Assembly (NCBI GenBank): GCA_036489765.1
Contig: DASXFE010000122.1
Location: 1 to 64,000, forward strand
Reading direction: 5' to 3'
DNA: 64,000 nucleotides
Origin: DATARH01 sp036489765
GTDB taxonomy: Bacteria > Pseudomonadota > Alphaproteobacteria > ATCC43930 > CGMCC-115725
Shown here: piece by piece, positions 1 through 8,073 of the stretch
Layout: each line of letters starts with the position of its first letter
Position numbering within the stretch: position 1 is the stretch's first letter
Notes under the pieces: generated by a model
The model's input: only the letters and a program-made list of their open reading frames with translations
What the model was told of the DNA's origin: nothing
The model's database searches: none
Program-made: the position numbers and the translations under genes

Positions 1-671
1 GCCTTGAACGTGTAGACCCGCGGGCCGCCGAGCTCGTAGGTGCGCGCGGCGGTCGCCGGATCGTCGAGGCAGGCGAGGACGGCGCGGGCGACATCGGCGA
101 CATAGACCGGCTGGAACCGGGTTTCGCCGCCGCCGATCAGCGGCAATGCCGGCAGCATCAGCGCCATCGCCGCGAATTTGTTGAAGAACCGGTCCTCCGG
201 GCCGAACACGACCGACGGGCGCAGGATCGTCGCGGTCGGGAAGGCGTCGAGCACCGCCTGCTCGCCGGCCGCCTTGCTGCGTGAGTAGCGCGAGGTCGAG
301 CGCGGGTCGGCGCCGAGCGCGGAGATGTGGATAAAGCGCTCGATGCCCAATTCGCGCGCCATCCGCGCGAGCCGCGCCGGCGCCGCGTGGTGCACCCGGT
401 CGAACCGCTGCCGCCCGCTTTCGCGCAGGATGCCGACCGCGTTGACGACCGCGTCGCTGCCTTCGAGAAATGCCGGTAGTACCGCCTCGTCGTCGATCGC
501 GACATTGACGAGCGCGACCTGGCCCGGATCGCCCATGGGCCGCAGGAACTTGGCCTGCTCGGCGTTGCGGCAGCCGACCGCGACCGCATTGCCGCGCCCG
601 GCCAGCCGCCGCACGACATACCGCCCGATAAATCCCGACCCGCCGAGGACCGCGACGCGATTGTGCTTCAT
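1..671 (-). CDS. NDUFA9-like NAD(P)-binding reductase (3' end outside window)
   Basis: The first 223 codons are present; the C-terminus lies beyond the left edge. The protein opens MKHNRVAVLGGSGFIGRYVV, a Rossmann dinucleotide-binding fold with the GGSGFIG loop at about residues 9-15. It continues with an extended-SDR pattern (DAVVNAVGIL, then HISALGADP, then a SRSKAAGEQAV helix). This pattern matches atypical SDRs of the complex I NDUFA9 type (in alphaproteobacteria often annotated as complex I NDUFA9 subunit family). A catalytic YxxxK is replaced by YSRSK, which is usual for the group. Family membership is inferred from these motifs; the substrate is unknown. It is divergent from the alcohol dehydrogenase across a palindromic repeat. 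Confidence 0.8.
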   Translation of the reverse strand, partial: MKHNRVAVLGGSGFIGRYVVRRLAGRGNAVAVGCRNAEQAKFLRPMGDPGQVALVNVAIDDEAVLPAFLEGSDAVVNAVGILRESGRQRFDRVHHAAPARLARMARELGIERFIHISALGADPRSTSRYSRSKAAGEQAVLDAFPTATILRPSVVFGPEDRFFNKFAAMALMLPALPLIGGGETRFQPVYVADVARAVLACLDDPATAARTYELGGPRVYTFK

Positions 672-698
672 GGCTCTCCTGATAACAGAAAAGACGCC

Positions 699-783
699 GT
701 CATTGCGAGGAGGAGAGCGACGCGGCAATCTCGTGCCGGGTGCGCACCCGGCACGAGATTGCTTCGCTGCGCTCGCAATGACA
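699..783. repeat. Dispersed palindromic repeat, family A, copy 1
   Basis: Outer arms GTCATTGCGAGG and CTCGCAATGAC enclose an inner palindrome whose arms are GCAATCTCGTGCCGGGTGC and its exact complement (725-762, 38 bp, no loop). Related copies lie at 24547 and 26568. The element fills most of the 129-bp gap between two divergent genes, so it could fold as a cruciform in DNA or a long hairpin in RNA. Similar CATTGCGAGGAG-type palindromes are common in alphaproteobacterial genomes (from memory, not searched). Confidence 0.85.
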
Positions 784-800
784 ACAGGATGGAGCGGCCC

Positions 801-1916
801 ATGAGCGAAGCGGCGCAGCTTTCCAACGAATTTCCGATCCCCGAGCGGATGAAGGCCTGGGTGCTCGACGGGCCGGAGGAGATCCGCCTGGCCGAAAAGC
901 CGGTGCCCGAGCCGGGCGCGGCCGAGGTCCTCGTGCGGATCGACGCGTGCGCCGTATGCGCCACCGACCTGGAAGTCGTCAAACACGGCATGCCGGCGAT
1001 GGTCGACGGCGAATTGCCGTTCCACAAGAACTTCACGATCGGGCACGAATACATGGGCACCGTCGTCAAGCTCGGCCCTAACGTCGACGAGTATGCTCCC
1101 GGCGACCGGGTGACGGTCGAGGTCCATGCCGGGTGTGGACGCTGCGAGCGCTGCCGCGAGGGCATGTACACCTCGTGCCTCAATTATGGCAACCGCGCCA
1201 AGGGTCACCGCGCCAACGGGTTCACCACCGATGGCGGGTTCGCCGAATACGCGGTCAACAACGTGAATACCCTTATCCATGTGCCCGAGGACATGACCGA
1301 CGCCGAGGCGACGCTGGTCGTCACCGCCGGCACGTCGATGTACGGGCTCGACGTGCTCGGCGGCATCATCGCCGGCGACGCGGTCGTCGTGACCGGGCCG
1401 GGGCCGATCGGGCTCCTCGGCGTCGGCGTCGCCAAAGCGCTCGGCGCCGACCCGGTGATCCTGACGGGCACCCGTGAGTCGCGCCTCGAGCTCGGGCGCA
1501 AGCTCGGCGCCGACCACACGATCAATGCCCGCGAGGAAGACGCCGTCGCCGCCGTGCGGCGCATCACCAAGGGCCGCGGCGTGCGCTTCGTCGTCGAGTG
1601 TTCGGGCGCGCCCAACGCGCTCAACGAGGCGGCGCAGATGGTCAACCGCGGCGGCCGCATCTGCCTCGCGGCCTTCCCGCATGAGCCGGTGCCGGTCGAC
1701 GTCGCGCATATCGTGCGCAACAACATCTACATCTTCGGCATCCGCGGCGAAGGCAAAAGCGCGACGCACCGGGCGATGGCGCTGATGAAGCAAAAGCGCT
1801 TCGACGCCAAGCTCGTCCACACCCACACCTTCCCGCTCGACGACCTCCCCACCGCCCTCAAATACGCCCGCGAGCGCATCGACGACGCGATCAAGGTGGT
1901 TGTTGCGAACCGCTAA
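801..1916 (+). CDS. Zinc-dependent medium-chain alcohol dehydrogenase
   Basis: This 371-residue protein is an MDR-superfamily NAD(P)-dependent dehydrogenase. The catalytic zinc ligands are visible as ACAVCATDLE (about residue 53) and GHEYMG (about 82). A four-cysteine structural zinc lobe follows at CGRCERC with a further Cys at YTSC. The nucleotide-binding loop is GPGPIGLLG (about 194). The ATG at 801 is chosen because GGAG at 791-794 gives proper spacing; an ATG at 789 lies within that site. Residues such as HEPVPVDVAHI and a GIRGEGKSA segment suggest the threonine/sorbitol/alcohol dehydrogenase branch, but the substrate cannot be told. It appears monocistronic. Confidence 0.9.
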   Translation: MSEAAQLSNEFPIPERMKAWVLDGPEEIRLAEKPVPEPGAAEVLVRIDACAVCATDLEVVKHGMPAMVDGELPFHKNFTIGHEYMGTVVKLGPNVDEYAPGDRVTVEVHAGCGRCERCREGMYTSCLNYGNRAKGHRANGFTTDGGFAEYAVNNVNTLIHVPEDMTDAEATLVVTAGTSMYGLDVLGGIIAGDAVVVTGPGPIGLLGVGVAKALGADPVILTGTRESRLELGRKLGADHTINAREEDAVAAVRRITKGRGVRFVVECSGAPNALNEAAQMVNRGGRICLAAFPHEPVPVDVAHIVRNNIYIFGIRGEGKSATHRAMALMKQKRFDAKLVHTHTFPLDDLPTALKYARERIDDAIKVVVANR

Positions 1917-2068
1917 AGCTGGATCGGGTCAAGTTTCATCGCTCTTCCCTCGGCTTGGCCCGGCCATCCTTGCAGTTCCGCCGAAAGAGGCTCAACCGAG
2001 CCACTTTGTGGACTCCCGGAACAAGTCAGCGGGCCGAGGAAAAGAAGATGAGCTTTAGCGACCCCTGC

Positions 2069-3121
2069 TTACGGCCGCGCTTCGAGGACCATGTTGAACG
2101 GGGTCTCGGTCGCGCGGCGGACCGAGCCGAACCCGCCCGCCGTGATCACCTCGCGCAGTTTCGCTTCGCCGGCCTGGGCGCCGAGACCCGCGCCGACTTC
2201 CTGCGCGAGCGAAGTCGGGACACAGATCATCGTCGACCCGGCGTAGTAGATCCGCCCGACGGGGTTCAGATTGTCCTCGACGCGGTCGCCGGCGATCGGC
2301 TCGACGACCATCCAGGTTCCGTCCGCCTTCAGCGCCTGCCGCACATGCGCGGCGGCGCCGGTCGGGTCGCCCATGTCGTGGAGGCAGTCGAAGAAGGTCA
2401 CGAGGTCGAGGCCGGTCGCCGCGAAATCCTTCGCGGTGCCGACCTCGAAGGAGACGTTGCCGCCAACCCCGTGGGCGGCGGCATGGGCGCGCGCGGCCTC
2501 GATCGACGCGGGATGGAAATCGTAGCCGACGAAATGCGAGTTCGGAAAAGCCTTGGCCATCATCACGGTCGACCAGCCGTGGCCGCAGCCGACATCCGCA
2601 ACCCTGGCGCCGCGATCGAGCTTGGCGACGACGCCGTCGAGCGCGGGCAGCCAGCCACCGACGAGGTTGTTGTGGTAGCCCGGGCGGAAGAACCGGGCGA
2701 CCGCGCAGAACATACACGTCCCTTGGTCACCCCAGGCGACTCCGCCGCCGGTGCGGAACGCCGCCTCGACCTTGGGCGTGTTCTCCATCATCGAGGCCAT
2801 CAGGTCGAAGGCGCCGATCAGATAGACCGGGCTGTCCTCGATCGCGAACACCATCGCCTGTTCGTCGGGAAGGCTGAATTTCCGTGTCGTCGGGTCGTAG
2901 GTGAGATAGTTCGAGGCTGCCTGATGGGCCAGCCATTCGCGGATGTAGCGCTCGCTCCCGCCGACCGCAGCGGCCAGCTCACCCGAATTCATCGAGCCCT
3001 TTTCATACAAGGCCTTGTACAGTCCCAGCGCATCGCCGATGCGCACCATCGCCACGCTCGCGGCGCCGCCGAGATCGCCCAGCATCTGACCGACAAACTG
3101 ATGCAGCTTTGCCTCATTCAT
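2069..3121 (-). CDS. SAM-dependent methyltransferase with N-terminal helix-turn-helix domain
   Basis: This 350-residue protein has an N-terminal winged-helix-like dimerisation segment (MNSGELAAAVGGSERYIREW, about residues 42-61) followed by a class I methyltransferase fold. Motif I is VADVGCGHGWSTVMMAK (about 175-191), and an acidic post-I strand GYDFHPASI follows. This architecture is that of O-methyltransferase-like or multi-drug/mycothiol-type methyltransferases with a dimerisation HTH; no acceptor can be assigned. It is transcribed divergently from an Lrp-type regulator with a 114-bp repeat-rich spacer, so the regulator is a plausible controller. Confidence 0.85.
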   Translation of the reverse strand: MNEAKLHQFVGQMLGDLGGAASVAMVRIGDALGLYKALYEKGSMNSGELAAAVGGSERYIREWLAHQAASNYLTYDPTTRKFSLPDEQAMVFAIEDSPVYLIGAFDLMASMMENTPKVEAAFRTGGGVAWGDQGTCMFCAVARFFRPGYHNNLVGGWLPALDGVVAKLDRGARVADVGCGHGWSTVMMAKAFPNSHFVGYDFHPASIEAARAHAAAHGVGGNVSFEVGTAKDFAATGLDLVTFFDCLHDMGDPTGAAAHVRQALKADGTWMVVEPIAGDRVEDNLNPVGRIYYAGSTMICVPTSLAQEVGAGLGAQAGEAKLREVITAGGFGSVRRATETPFNMVLEARP

Positions 3122-3141
3122 GTCCGTCTCCTATGGGAATG

Positions 3142-3216
3142 TACGAAATAAAATGCGGGATTAGTCCCGCCAAGCAGTATATCAAACGGAAGTTGATATG
3201 ATCTACGAAATTAAAT
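3142..3216. promoter_or_regulatory. Divergent control region with palindromes and direct repeats
   Basis: Between the methyltransferase and Lrp genes there are four ordered elements. These are TACGAAATAAAAT (3142-3154), the inverted repeat GCGGGA-TTAG-TCCCGC (3155-3170), the palindrome ATATCAA-N7-TTGATAT (3179-3199), and TACGAAATTAAAT (3204-3216), a near copy of the first. The stretch is much more AT-rich than its surroundings. The arrangement suggests operator sites, most simply for the adjacent Lrp/AsnC protein; the binding factor is an inference. Confidence 0.5.
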
Positions 3217-3235
3217 TCTCCGGAGTATGAGGGCG

Positions 3236-3709
3236 ATGGTTCTCGACCGAACGGATTTCGGCATTTTGCGGCTTTTGCAGAACGATGCGGGCCTTTCGAA
3301 CAAGCAGATCGCCGCCGCGATCGGGTTGGCGCCGTCGAGTGCGCATGAGCGGATGAAGCGATTGCGCGAGGAAGGCGTCCTCCGCGGCGCTCATGCCGAT
3401 GTTGCGCCGCAGGCGATGGGGGTGGGGCTCGAAGCGATCTTCTTTATCGAGATGAGCAAGCATGAGAGAGGTGTGATCGACAGATTCCTCGAGGAGGTCG
3501 TCGATATCCCCGAGGTCCGTTCCGCCTTTCTGGTGACCGGGCCGCACGACTTCATCGTTCACGTGGTCGCGCGCGACATGCAGCACCTCAAAGACGTGGT
3601 CCTCGGCCGGTTCACCAATCGCGCCGAGGTGACAAGGATCGAAAGCTCGATCATCTTCGAGGCCCGTGTCCGGCACGATCTGCCGGTGCTGGTGGGAGAA
3701 GAGCCATGA
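3236..3709 (+). CDS. Lrp/AsnC family transcriptional regulator
   Basis: This 157-residue regulator has an N-terminal HTH (DFGILRLLQNDAGLSNKQIA, then GLAPSSAHERMKRL) and a C-terminal RAM/AsnC ligand-binding domain (VTGPHDFIVHVVARDMQHLK). The ATG at 3236 is preferred over 3227 because CCGGAG ends one base before 3227 but about ten before 3236, and because MVLDRTDFGIL is the usual family start. Its last codons overlap the MmgE/PrpD start (ATGA at 3706-3709), so the two are translationally coupled. Family members respond to amino acids or small carboxylates; the likely targets are the divergent methyltransferase and its own operon. Confidence 0.88.
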   Translation: MVLDRTDFGILRLLQNDAGLSNKQIAAAIGLAPSSAHERMKRLREEGVLRGAHADVAPQAMGVGLEAIFFIEMSKHERGVIDRFLEEVVDIPEVRSAFLVTGPHDFIVHVVARDMQHLKDVVLGRFTNRAEVTRIESSIIFEARVRHDLPVLVGEEP

Positions 3710-5055
3710 GCGTTGCGCGCGACCTCGCCGAGTTTTTCGCCCGGCTCGATTATGCCGATCTGCCGGCGCAGACGACCGATTATGCGGCGATGCTGATCGC
3801 CAGCACCTTCGCGAGCGCCGCGTGCGGGCGGGGGATCGATTCCGCGGTGATCGTCCGAGACATGGCGCGCGAGCGGGGCGGCAATGCGCAGGCGTCGCTG
3901 TGGTTCGACGATGGCCCTAAATTGCCGGCGGCCGAGGCGGCGCAGGTCAACGCGGTGATGAGCGACGCCGCCGCCTCCGACGACAGCGACCTGCGCGCGA
4001 TCGTCCATTGCGGCACGCCGCTGACCGCGACGACCCTCGCGCTCGCCGAGCGCACCGGCGCTGCGGGCCGCGATGTCCTCGCCGCGATCGTCATCGGCTA
4101 CGAGGCGGCGGGGCGGATCGGCGACCCGATCAGCCCCGATTTTCGCGATCGCGGACATCACGGCAGCCTGATCGCGATCTTTGCCGCCGCCGTCGCAGCC
4201 GGGCGGCTGCTCAAACTCGATACGGCGAGGCTGGCGCAGACCATCGCGCTGACCGCGACCTCGGCGTCGGGGCTCGTCGCCGCGGCCGATACCAGCGTCG
4301 CCCGCGAGTACCACGCCGGGCTCGCCGTTCGCTCCGGCATCGACGCCGCCATCGCCGCCTCGCGCGGCTTCATCGCCGAAGAGCGCATCCTCGAATTGGA
4401 GAAGGGCTTTTTCCGCACCTATGGCGGCAAGGCCGTCAGCGGGGTCACCGACGGGCTCGGCTCGGAATGGGACATCGTCACCGACATGGCGGTCAAACTG
4501 GTCCCCGGCGGGCATCCCTACCATGCCTTCGGCGAGGCCGGCGCCAACGCGGCCCGGAAGGGCACCGTCAAGGCGGACGAGGTCGCGAGCATCGTCGTCT
4601 CGCGCCCCGGCCTCTCGCGCCTGTCGGGGCCGCTGCACCCGCAAAACCTGATCGACATGGCGCACAGCCCGGCCTATTTCGCCGCCGCCGGCGTCGCCGA
4701 CCACCAGTTCGGCTGGTTCCATGCGAGCCCCGAGAAGATCGCCGACCCGGTGATCCACGCCCTGATCGACAAGGTCACGGTCGGGCCGCCGCCGACCGAG
4801 AACGCCGCCCGCTATCGCCAGGGCGCGACCGTGACGATCCGCACCACGGATGGTCGCGAGGTTTCCGACACGGTGCTCCTGCCCACGGGGTCGGGTGCGC
4901 TCGGCATTTCCTGGGCTGATATCGAGGCCAAATACCGCACGCTGATGCCCAATTCCGGCCTCGGCGCCGACCGCATCGAGGCGAGCCTCGGGCTGATCCG
5001 CAATTTTGCCCGTGCCGACAGCGTCGCACCCCTGCTCGCAGCAATTCGCCCGTAA
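3706..5055 (+). CDS. MmgE/PrpD family protein
   Basis: This 449-residue member of the MmgE/PrpD family (2-methylcitrate dehydratase, cis-aconitate decarboxylase and relatives) carries family landmarks. These include an all-helical N-terminal domain with GRDVLAAIVIGYEAAGRI, the HGSLIAIFAAAVAAGRLL segment (about 145-162) and KLVPGGHPYHAFGEA (about 264-278), with a C-terminal lid domain. The family acts on small tricarboxylate-like substrates in the cytoplasm; which one is not decided here. It overlaps the Lrp gene by 4 bp and lies upstream of a TRAP transporter, suggesting uptake and breakdown of the same carboxylate. Confidence 0.85.
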   Translation: MSVARDLAEFFARLDYADLPAQTTDYAAMLIASTFASAACGRGIDSAVIVRDMARERGGNAQASLWFDDGPKLPAAEAAQVNAVMSDAAASDDSDLRAIVHCGTPLTATTLALAERTGAAGRDVLAAIVIGYEAAGRIGDPISPDFRDRGHHGSLIAIFAAAVAAGRLLKLDTARLAQTIALTATSASGLVAAADTSVAREYHAGLAVRSGIDAAIAASRGFIAEERILELEKGFFRTYGGKAVSGVTDGLGSEWDIVTDMAVKLVPGGHPYHAFGEAGANAARKGTVKADEVASIVVSRPGLSRLSGPLHPQNLIDMAHSPAYFAAAGVADHQFGWFHASPEKIADPVIHALIDKVTVGPPPTENAARYRQGATVTIRTTDGREVSDTVLLPTGSGALGISWADIEAKYRTLMPNSGLGADRIEASLGLIRNFARADSVAPLLAAIRP

Positions 5056-5168
5056 CGCGAGCAGCGGAACCCTGGCCTGCCTTTTTGCCGCGCAAGGCCT
5101 GCTTGACGCGGTTGGAGTGCGGAGCGCAACTACGCCGCAATTCGTTGCAGCATCCAGGATTCGTGCCA

Positions 5169-6197
5169 ATGCCTACCCTCAGCCGCCGCGCATTCTCGCT
5201 TTCGCTGGCCTCGACCGCCCTTGCCGCGCCGTTTGTGCGCAACGCAACGGCCGCCGAGCCGCTCGAAATGCGTGTCTCGCTCGACACCGTGCCGTCGCAC
5301 CCGCGCAACGTCGCGTTCCACGATTTCCTGCCCAAGGTCGAGGCGGCGTCGAACGGGGCGATCAAGACAAAGCTGTTCGAAAGCGGCTCGCTGTTCCCCG
5401 ATCTGCAGGTGTCGAAGGCCCTCGTCCAGGGCCAGGTCGAGATGGTCTGCCCCGGCACCTGGACCCTGACCGGATTTGTCCCCGACGCCGATTTCTCGCA
5501 ACTCCCTGCGTTCTACGGCCAGCCGGTCGAGGTGGTGCACAAGGCGACCGATGGCTCCGCCGCCAAGTACGTCAGCGACAAGCTCGGGCAAAAGCTCAAT
5601 GTTCAGGTGCTCGGCGCGTGGTTCGACCTCGGCTTCAACAACTGGTTCTCGACCAAGAAGCCCTTGAACAGCCTGGCCGACCTCAAGGACATGAAGCTCA
5701 GGAGCCCCGGCGGCATCCTCAATTCCTGGCGCATCCGCTTCTTCGGCGGGATTCCCAACGTCACCGCCTGGCCCGATGTGCCGCTGGCGATGTCACAGGG
5801 TACCTTTGACGGCCTCATCAGCACCAACGAGAGCACGAATACCGCAAAGCTGTTCGATTCGGGGCTGCGCCACTCGATCCAAGACCATCAGGGCATGGGA
5901 CTCTACGTGCCGATGATTAACAAGGATTTCTGGGCCAAGCTCGACCCGAAATTGCAGCAGGCGATCGCCAAGCTTTGGGCCGACAACATCGACACCTATC
6001 GCGCCAACACCGCAAAGGCGCAGCAGGCGGGCCGCGACGACCTCGCCAAGCAGGGCGTGACGATGGTCGACATCGGCAAGGACGAGGCCGACAAGATCCG
6101 CGCCAAGATGCTGCCCGAGCAGGCAAAGGTGGCCGCCGACGCGCATATGTCGCCCGATCTGATCAAGCTGGTCATGTCGGATGTCGGTGCCGCCTGA
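5169..6197 (+). CDS. dctP: TRAP transporter substrate-binding protein, DctP type
   Basis: This 342-residue periplasmic solute receptor has a twin-arginine signal (TLSRRAFSLSLASTALAAP) with cleavage likely after NATAA. It then shows the DctP fold: VQGQVEMVCPGTWTLTGFVP, the family segment ADLKDMKLRSPGG (the arginine that binds the substrate carboxylate) and WPDVPLAMSQGTFDGLISTNES. The ATG at 5169 is chosen since it begins the signal peptide directly. TRAP systems are secondary, sodium-driven importers for organic acids. The end overlaps the small permease gene by 17 bp. Confidence 0.92.
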   Translation: MPTLSRRAFSLSLASTALAAPFVRNATAAEPLEMRVSLDTVPSHPRNVAFHDFLPKVEAASNGAIKTKLFESGSLFPDLQVSKALVQGQVEMVCPGTWTLTGFVPDADFSQLPAFYGQPVEVVHKATDGSAAKYVSDKLGQKLNVQVLGAWFDLGFNNWFSTKKPLNSLADLKDMKLRSPGGILNSWRIRFFGGIPNVTAWPDVPLAMSQGTFDGLISTNESTNTAKLFDSGLRHSIQDHQGMGLYVPMINKDFWAKLDPKLQQAIAKLWADNIDTYRANTAKAQQAGRDDLAKQGVTMVDIGKDEADKIRAKMLPEQAKVAADAHMSPDLIKLVMSDVGAA

Positions 6198-6774
6198 GTT
6201 CCAGGCGAGGCCGGGGCTGCGGGTTCTCGCCCGCATCTCCACCGTCTGGGACTGGGCTGAACGCACCTTGGTCGGACTTCTGGGCGCCGCGGCCATGATC
6301 ATCGCCGCGGTCCAGGTATTCGGCCGCTACATCGCTCCAGGCGAAGCGATCACCTGGGCCGAGGAGGTGATTGTCTACATCGCGGTCTGGGCCGTGATGA
6401 TCATCGCCTCGCAACTCGTGCGCACCGACGCGATGGTGCGCCCCGACCTCGTGCTGCGCCTGTTGAAGCCGGGGGTGCAGCGCTGGGTCGAAATGTTCAA
6501 CTGTCTCGTCGCGATGGCCTTCACCTTCGGAATGCTGTGGTACGGCTGGAAAGTGGTCGGCACGGCGATCCTGCTCGACCAGACGAGCTCGTCTGATCTG
6601 CAGTTTCCGCTGTGGATCTACTATTCGGCGCTGCCGGCCGGTGGGGCGCTGATGCTCGGGCGGTACATCATCCGCCTCATCCGCTACGCCGTTTTCTTCG
6701 ATCCGGAAACGATGACGGTCGGGCACCTCCCGGCGCATGAGGTGCCGGCCGACCTCGCGCAGCCGATCGAATAG
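6181..6774 (+). CDS. dctQ: TRAP transporter small permease, DctQ type
   Basis: This 197-residue inner-membrane protein has four predicted transmembrane helices: LLGAAAMIIAAVQVFGRY, VIVYIAVWAVMIIASQL, CLVAMAFTFGMLWYGW and a segment around LWIYYSALPAGGALML. The EEVIVYIAVWAVMIIASQLVR pattern is typical of DctQ subunits. It starts inside the end of dctP and is followed after 14 bp by the large permease, in the usual P-Q-M order. The C-terminal tail (about 25 residues) is cytoplasmic and unremarkable. Confidence 0.9.
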   Translation: MSVPPEFQARPGLRVLARISTVWDWAERTLVGLLGAAAMIIAAVQVFGRYIAPGEAITWAEEVIVYIAVWAVMIIASQLVRTDAMVRPDLVLRLLKPGVQRWVEMFNCLVAMAFTFGMLWYGWKVVGTAILLDQTSSSDLQFPLWIYYSALPAGGALMLGRYIIRLIRYAVFFDPETMTVGHLPAHEVPADLAQPIE

Positions 6775-6788
6775 CGGCGCCCGATCCG

Positions 6789-8069
6789 ATGTGGATCCTC
6801 CTGTTCCTGCTGCTGTTCTTCGGCCTGCTCGCGGCCGGGATGCCGATCTTCCTCGTGCTCGGCATGTGCGCCTCGGTGCTGTACTTCGTGTCGGGGCAGC
6901 CGATCATCGGCCTCGCCCAGAACATGATCGACCAGCTCAACTCGACGACGCTGATGGCGCTGCCGCTCTTTGTGATGGCGGCCGCCTTCATGCGCCGCGG
7001 CGGGGTGGCGAAGGCGCTCGTCGATCTGTGCATCGCGTGGCTCGGGCCGATCAAGGGCTCGCTCGGCCTCGTGGCCGTCGTCTCGTGTGCGCTCTTTGCG
7101 GCGATCTCGGGATCATCGGTGGCGACGGCGCTGGCGATGGGGACGATCCTGTTGCCGGCGATGCTCGAACGCGGCTATCCGCGCTCATTTGCGCTGGGTG
7201 TGCTCGGCGCATCGGGGACGATCGGGGTGGTGATCCCGCCGTCGCTGGCCCTCATCCTCTACGGCATCGTCACCGAGCAGTCGGTGCCGCGCCTCTTCCT
7301 TGCCGGCATTCTTCCCGGGTTGCTGCAGGCGGCGGCGTTCTTCGTGTGGGTCCTCTATTACGCGCGGCGCAAGAACTTCCCGGCCGAGCCGGCGATGCCG
7401 ATGCGCGAGCGGCTGCGGGTGACTTTGTGGGCGATGCCGGCGATGGCGGTGCCCGCGGTCGTGCTCGGCGGTATCTATGGCGGGTTCATGACCGTCACCG
7501 AATCGGCGGCGATGGCCGCAGTGACATCGCTGTTCGTCAGCCTCGTCGTCTATCGCGGCTTCCGCTGGCCCCGCGTCCTCGACGTCATCGCCGAAGCGAT
7601 CGGGTCGGCTGCCGTGATCATGCTGATCATCGCGACGGCCCTCGTCTTCGGCCATTGGATGACGGGGTCGGGGGCGCCGGCGAGGCTGGTGCAGTTCGCC
7701 GTCGCGCAGGATCTCGGCACCTGGCAGTTCCTCCTGGTGATGAACATCCTGCTGCTGATCATCGGCTGTTTCCTCGAGGTCGTCGGCACGCTCCTCCTGG
7801 TGATGCCGATCCTCGCGCCGGTGCTGGTGCCGCTCGGGATCAACCCGGTGCATTTCGGCATCATCTTCACCCACAACATGGAGGTCGGGCTCGTCCACCC
7901 GCCGGTCGGGCTCAACCTCTATGTCTTGTCGACAATCTCCGACGCGCCGATCGGCGAGGTCATCCGCGGCATCCTGCCGTTCCTGATCATCCTCCTCATG
8001 GTCCTGGGGCTCATCACCTACTGGCCGGCGCTGACGATGTGGCTCCCGGATCTCGTGTTCGGGAAATAG
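6789..8069 (+). CDS. dctM: TRAP transporter large permease, DctM type
   Basis: This 426-residue polytopic membrane protein of the DctM/IT superfamily has about 12 helices. Family signatures are visible: AISGSSVATALAMGTILLPAM, ASGTIGVVIPPSLALILYGI and a C-terminal NMEVGLVHPPVGLNLYVL. This subunit forms the transport pathway and, with DctQ, moves the substrate delivered by DctP using a sodium gradient. The gene is immediately followed by a TauE/SafE-like permease whose first codon lies within about 5 bp of the stop. Confidence 0.93.
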   Translation: MWILLFLLLFFGLLAAGMPIFLVLGMCASVLYFVSGQPIIGLAQNMIDQLNSTTLMALPLFVMAAAFMRRGGVAKALVDLCIAWLGPIKGSLGLVAVVSCALFAAISGSSVATALAMGTILLPAMLERGYPRSFALGVLGASGTIGVVIPPSLALILYGIVTEQSVPRLFLAGILPGLLQAAAFFVWVLYYARRKNFPAEPAMPMRERLRVTLWAMPAMAVPAVVLGGIYGGFMTVTESAAMAAVTSLFVSLVVYRGFRWPRVLDVIAEAIGSAAVIMLIIATALVFGHWMTGSGAPARLVQFAVAQDLGTWQFLLVMNILLLIIGCFLEVVGTLLLVMPILAPVLVPLGINPVHFGIIFTHNMEVGLVHPPVGLNLYVLSTISDAPIGEVIRGILPFLIILLMVLGLITYWPALTMWLPDLVFGK

Positions 8070-8073
8070 CAGG

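Noticed and set aside
1917..2068. Small gene in the gap between the alcohol dehydrogenase and methyltransferase
   Set aside because: Frames there are short or shadows, without ribosome-binding sites; nothing convincing.
3559..5169. Open minus-strand frame of 536 codons
   Set aside because: Antisense to the MmgE/PrpD gene; no domain is recognisable.
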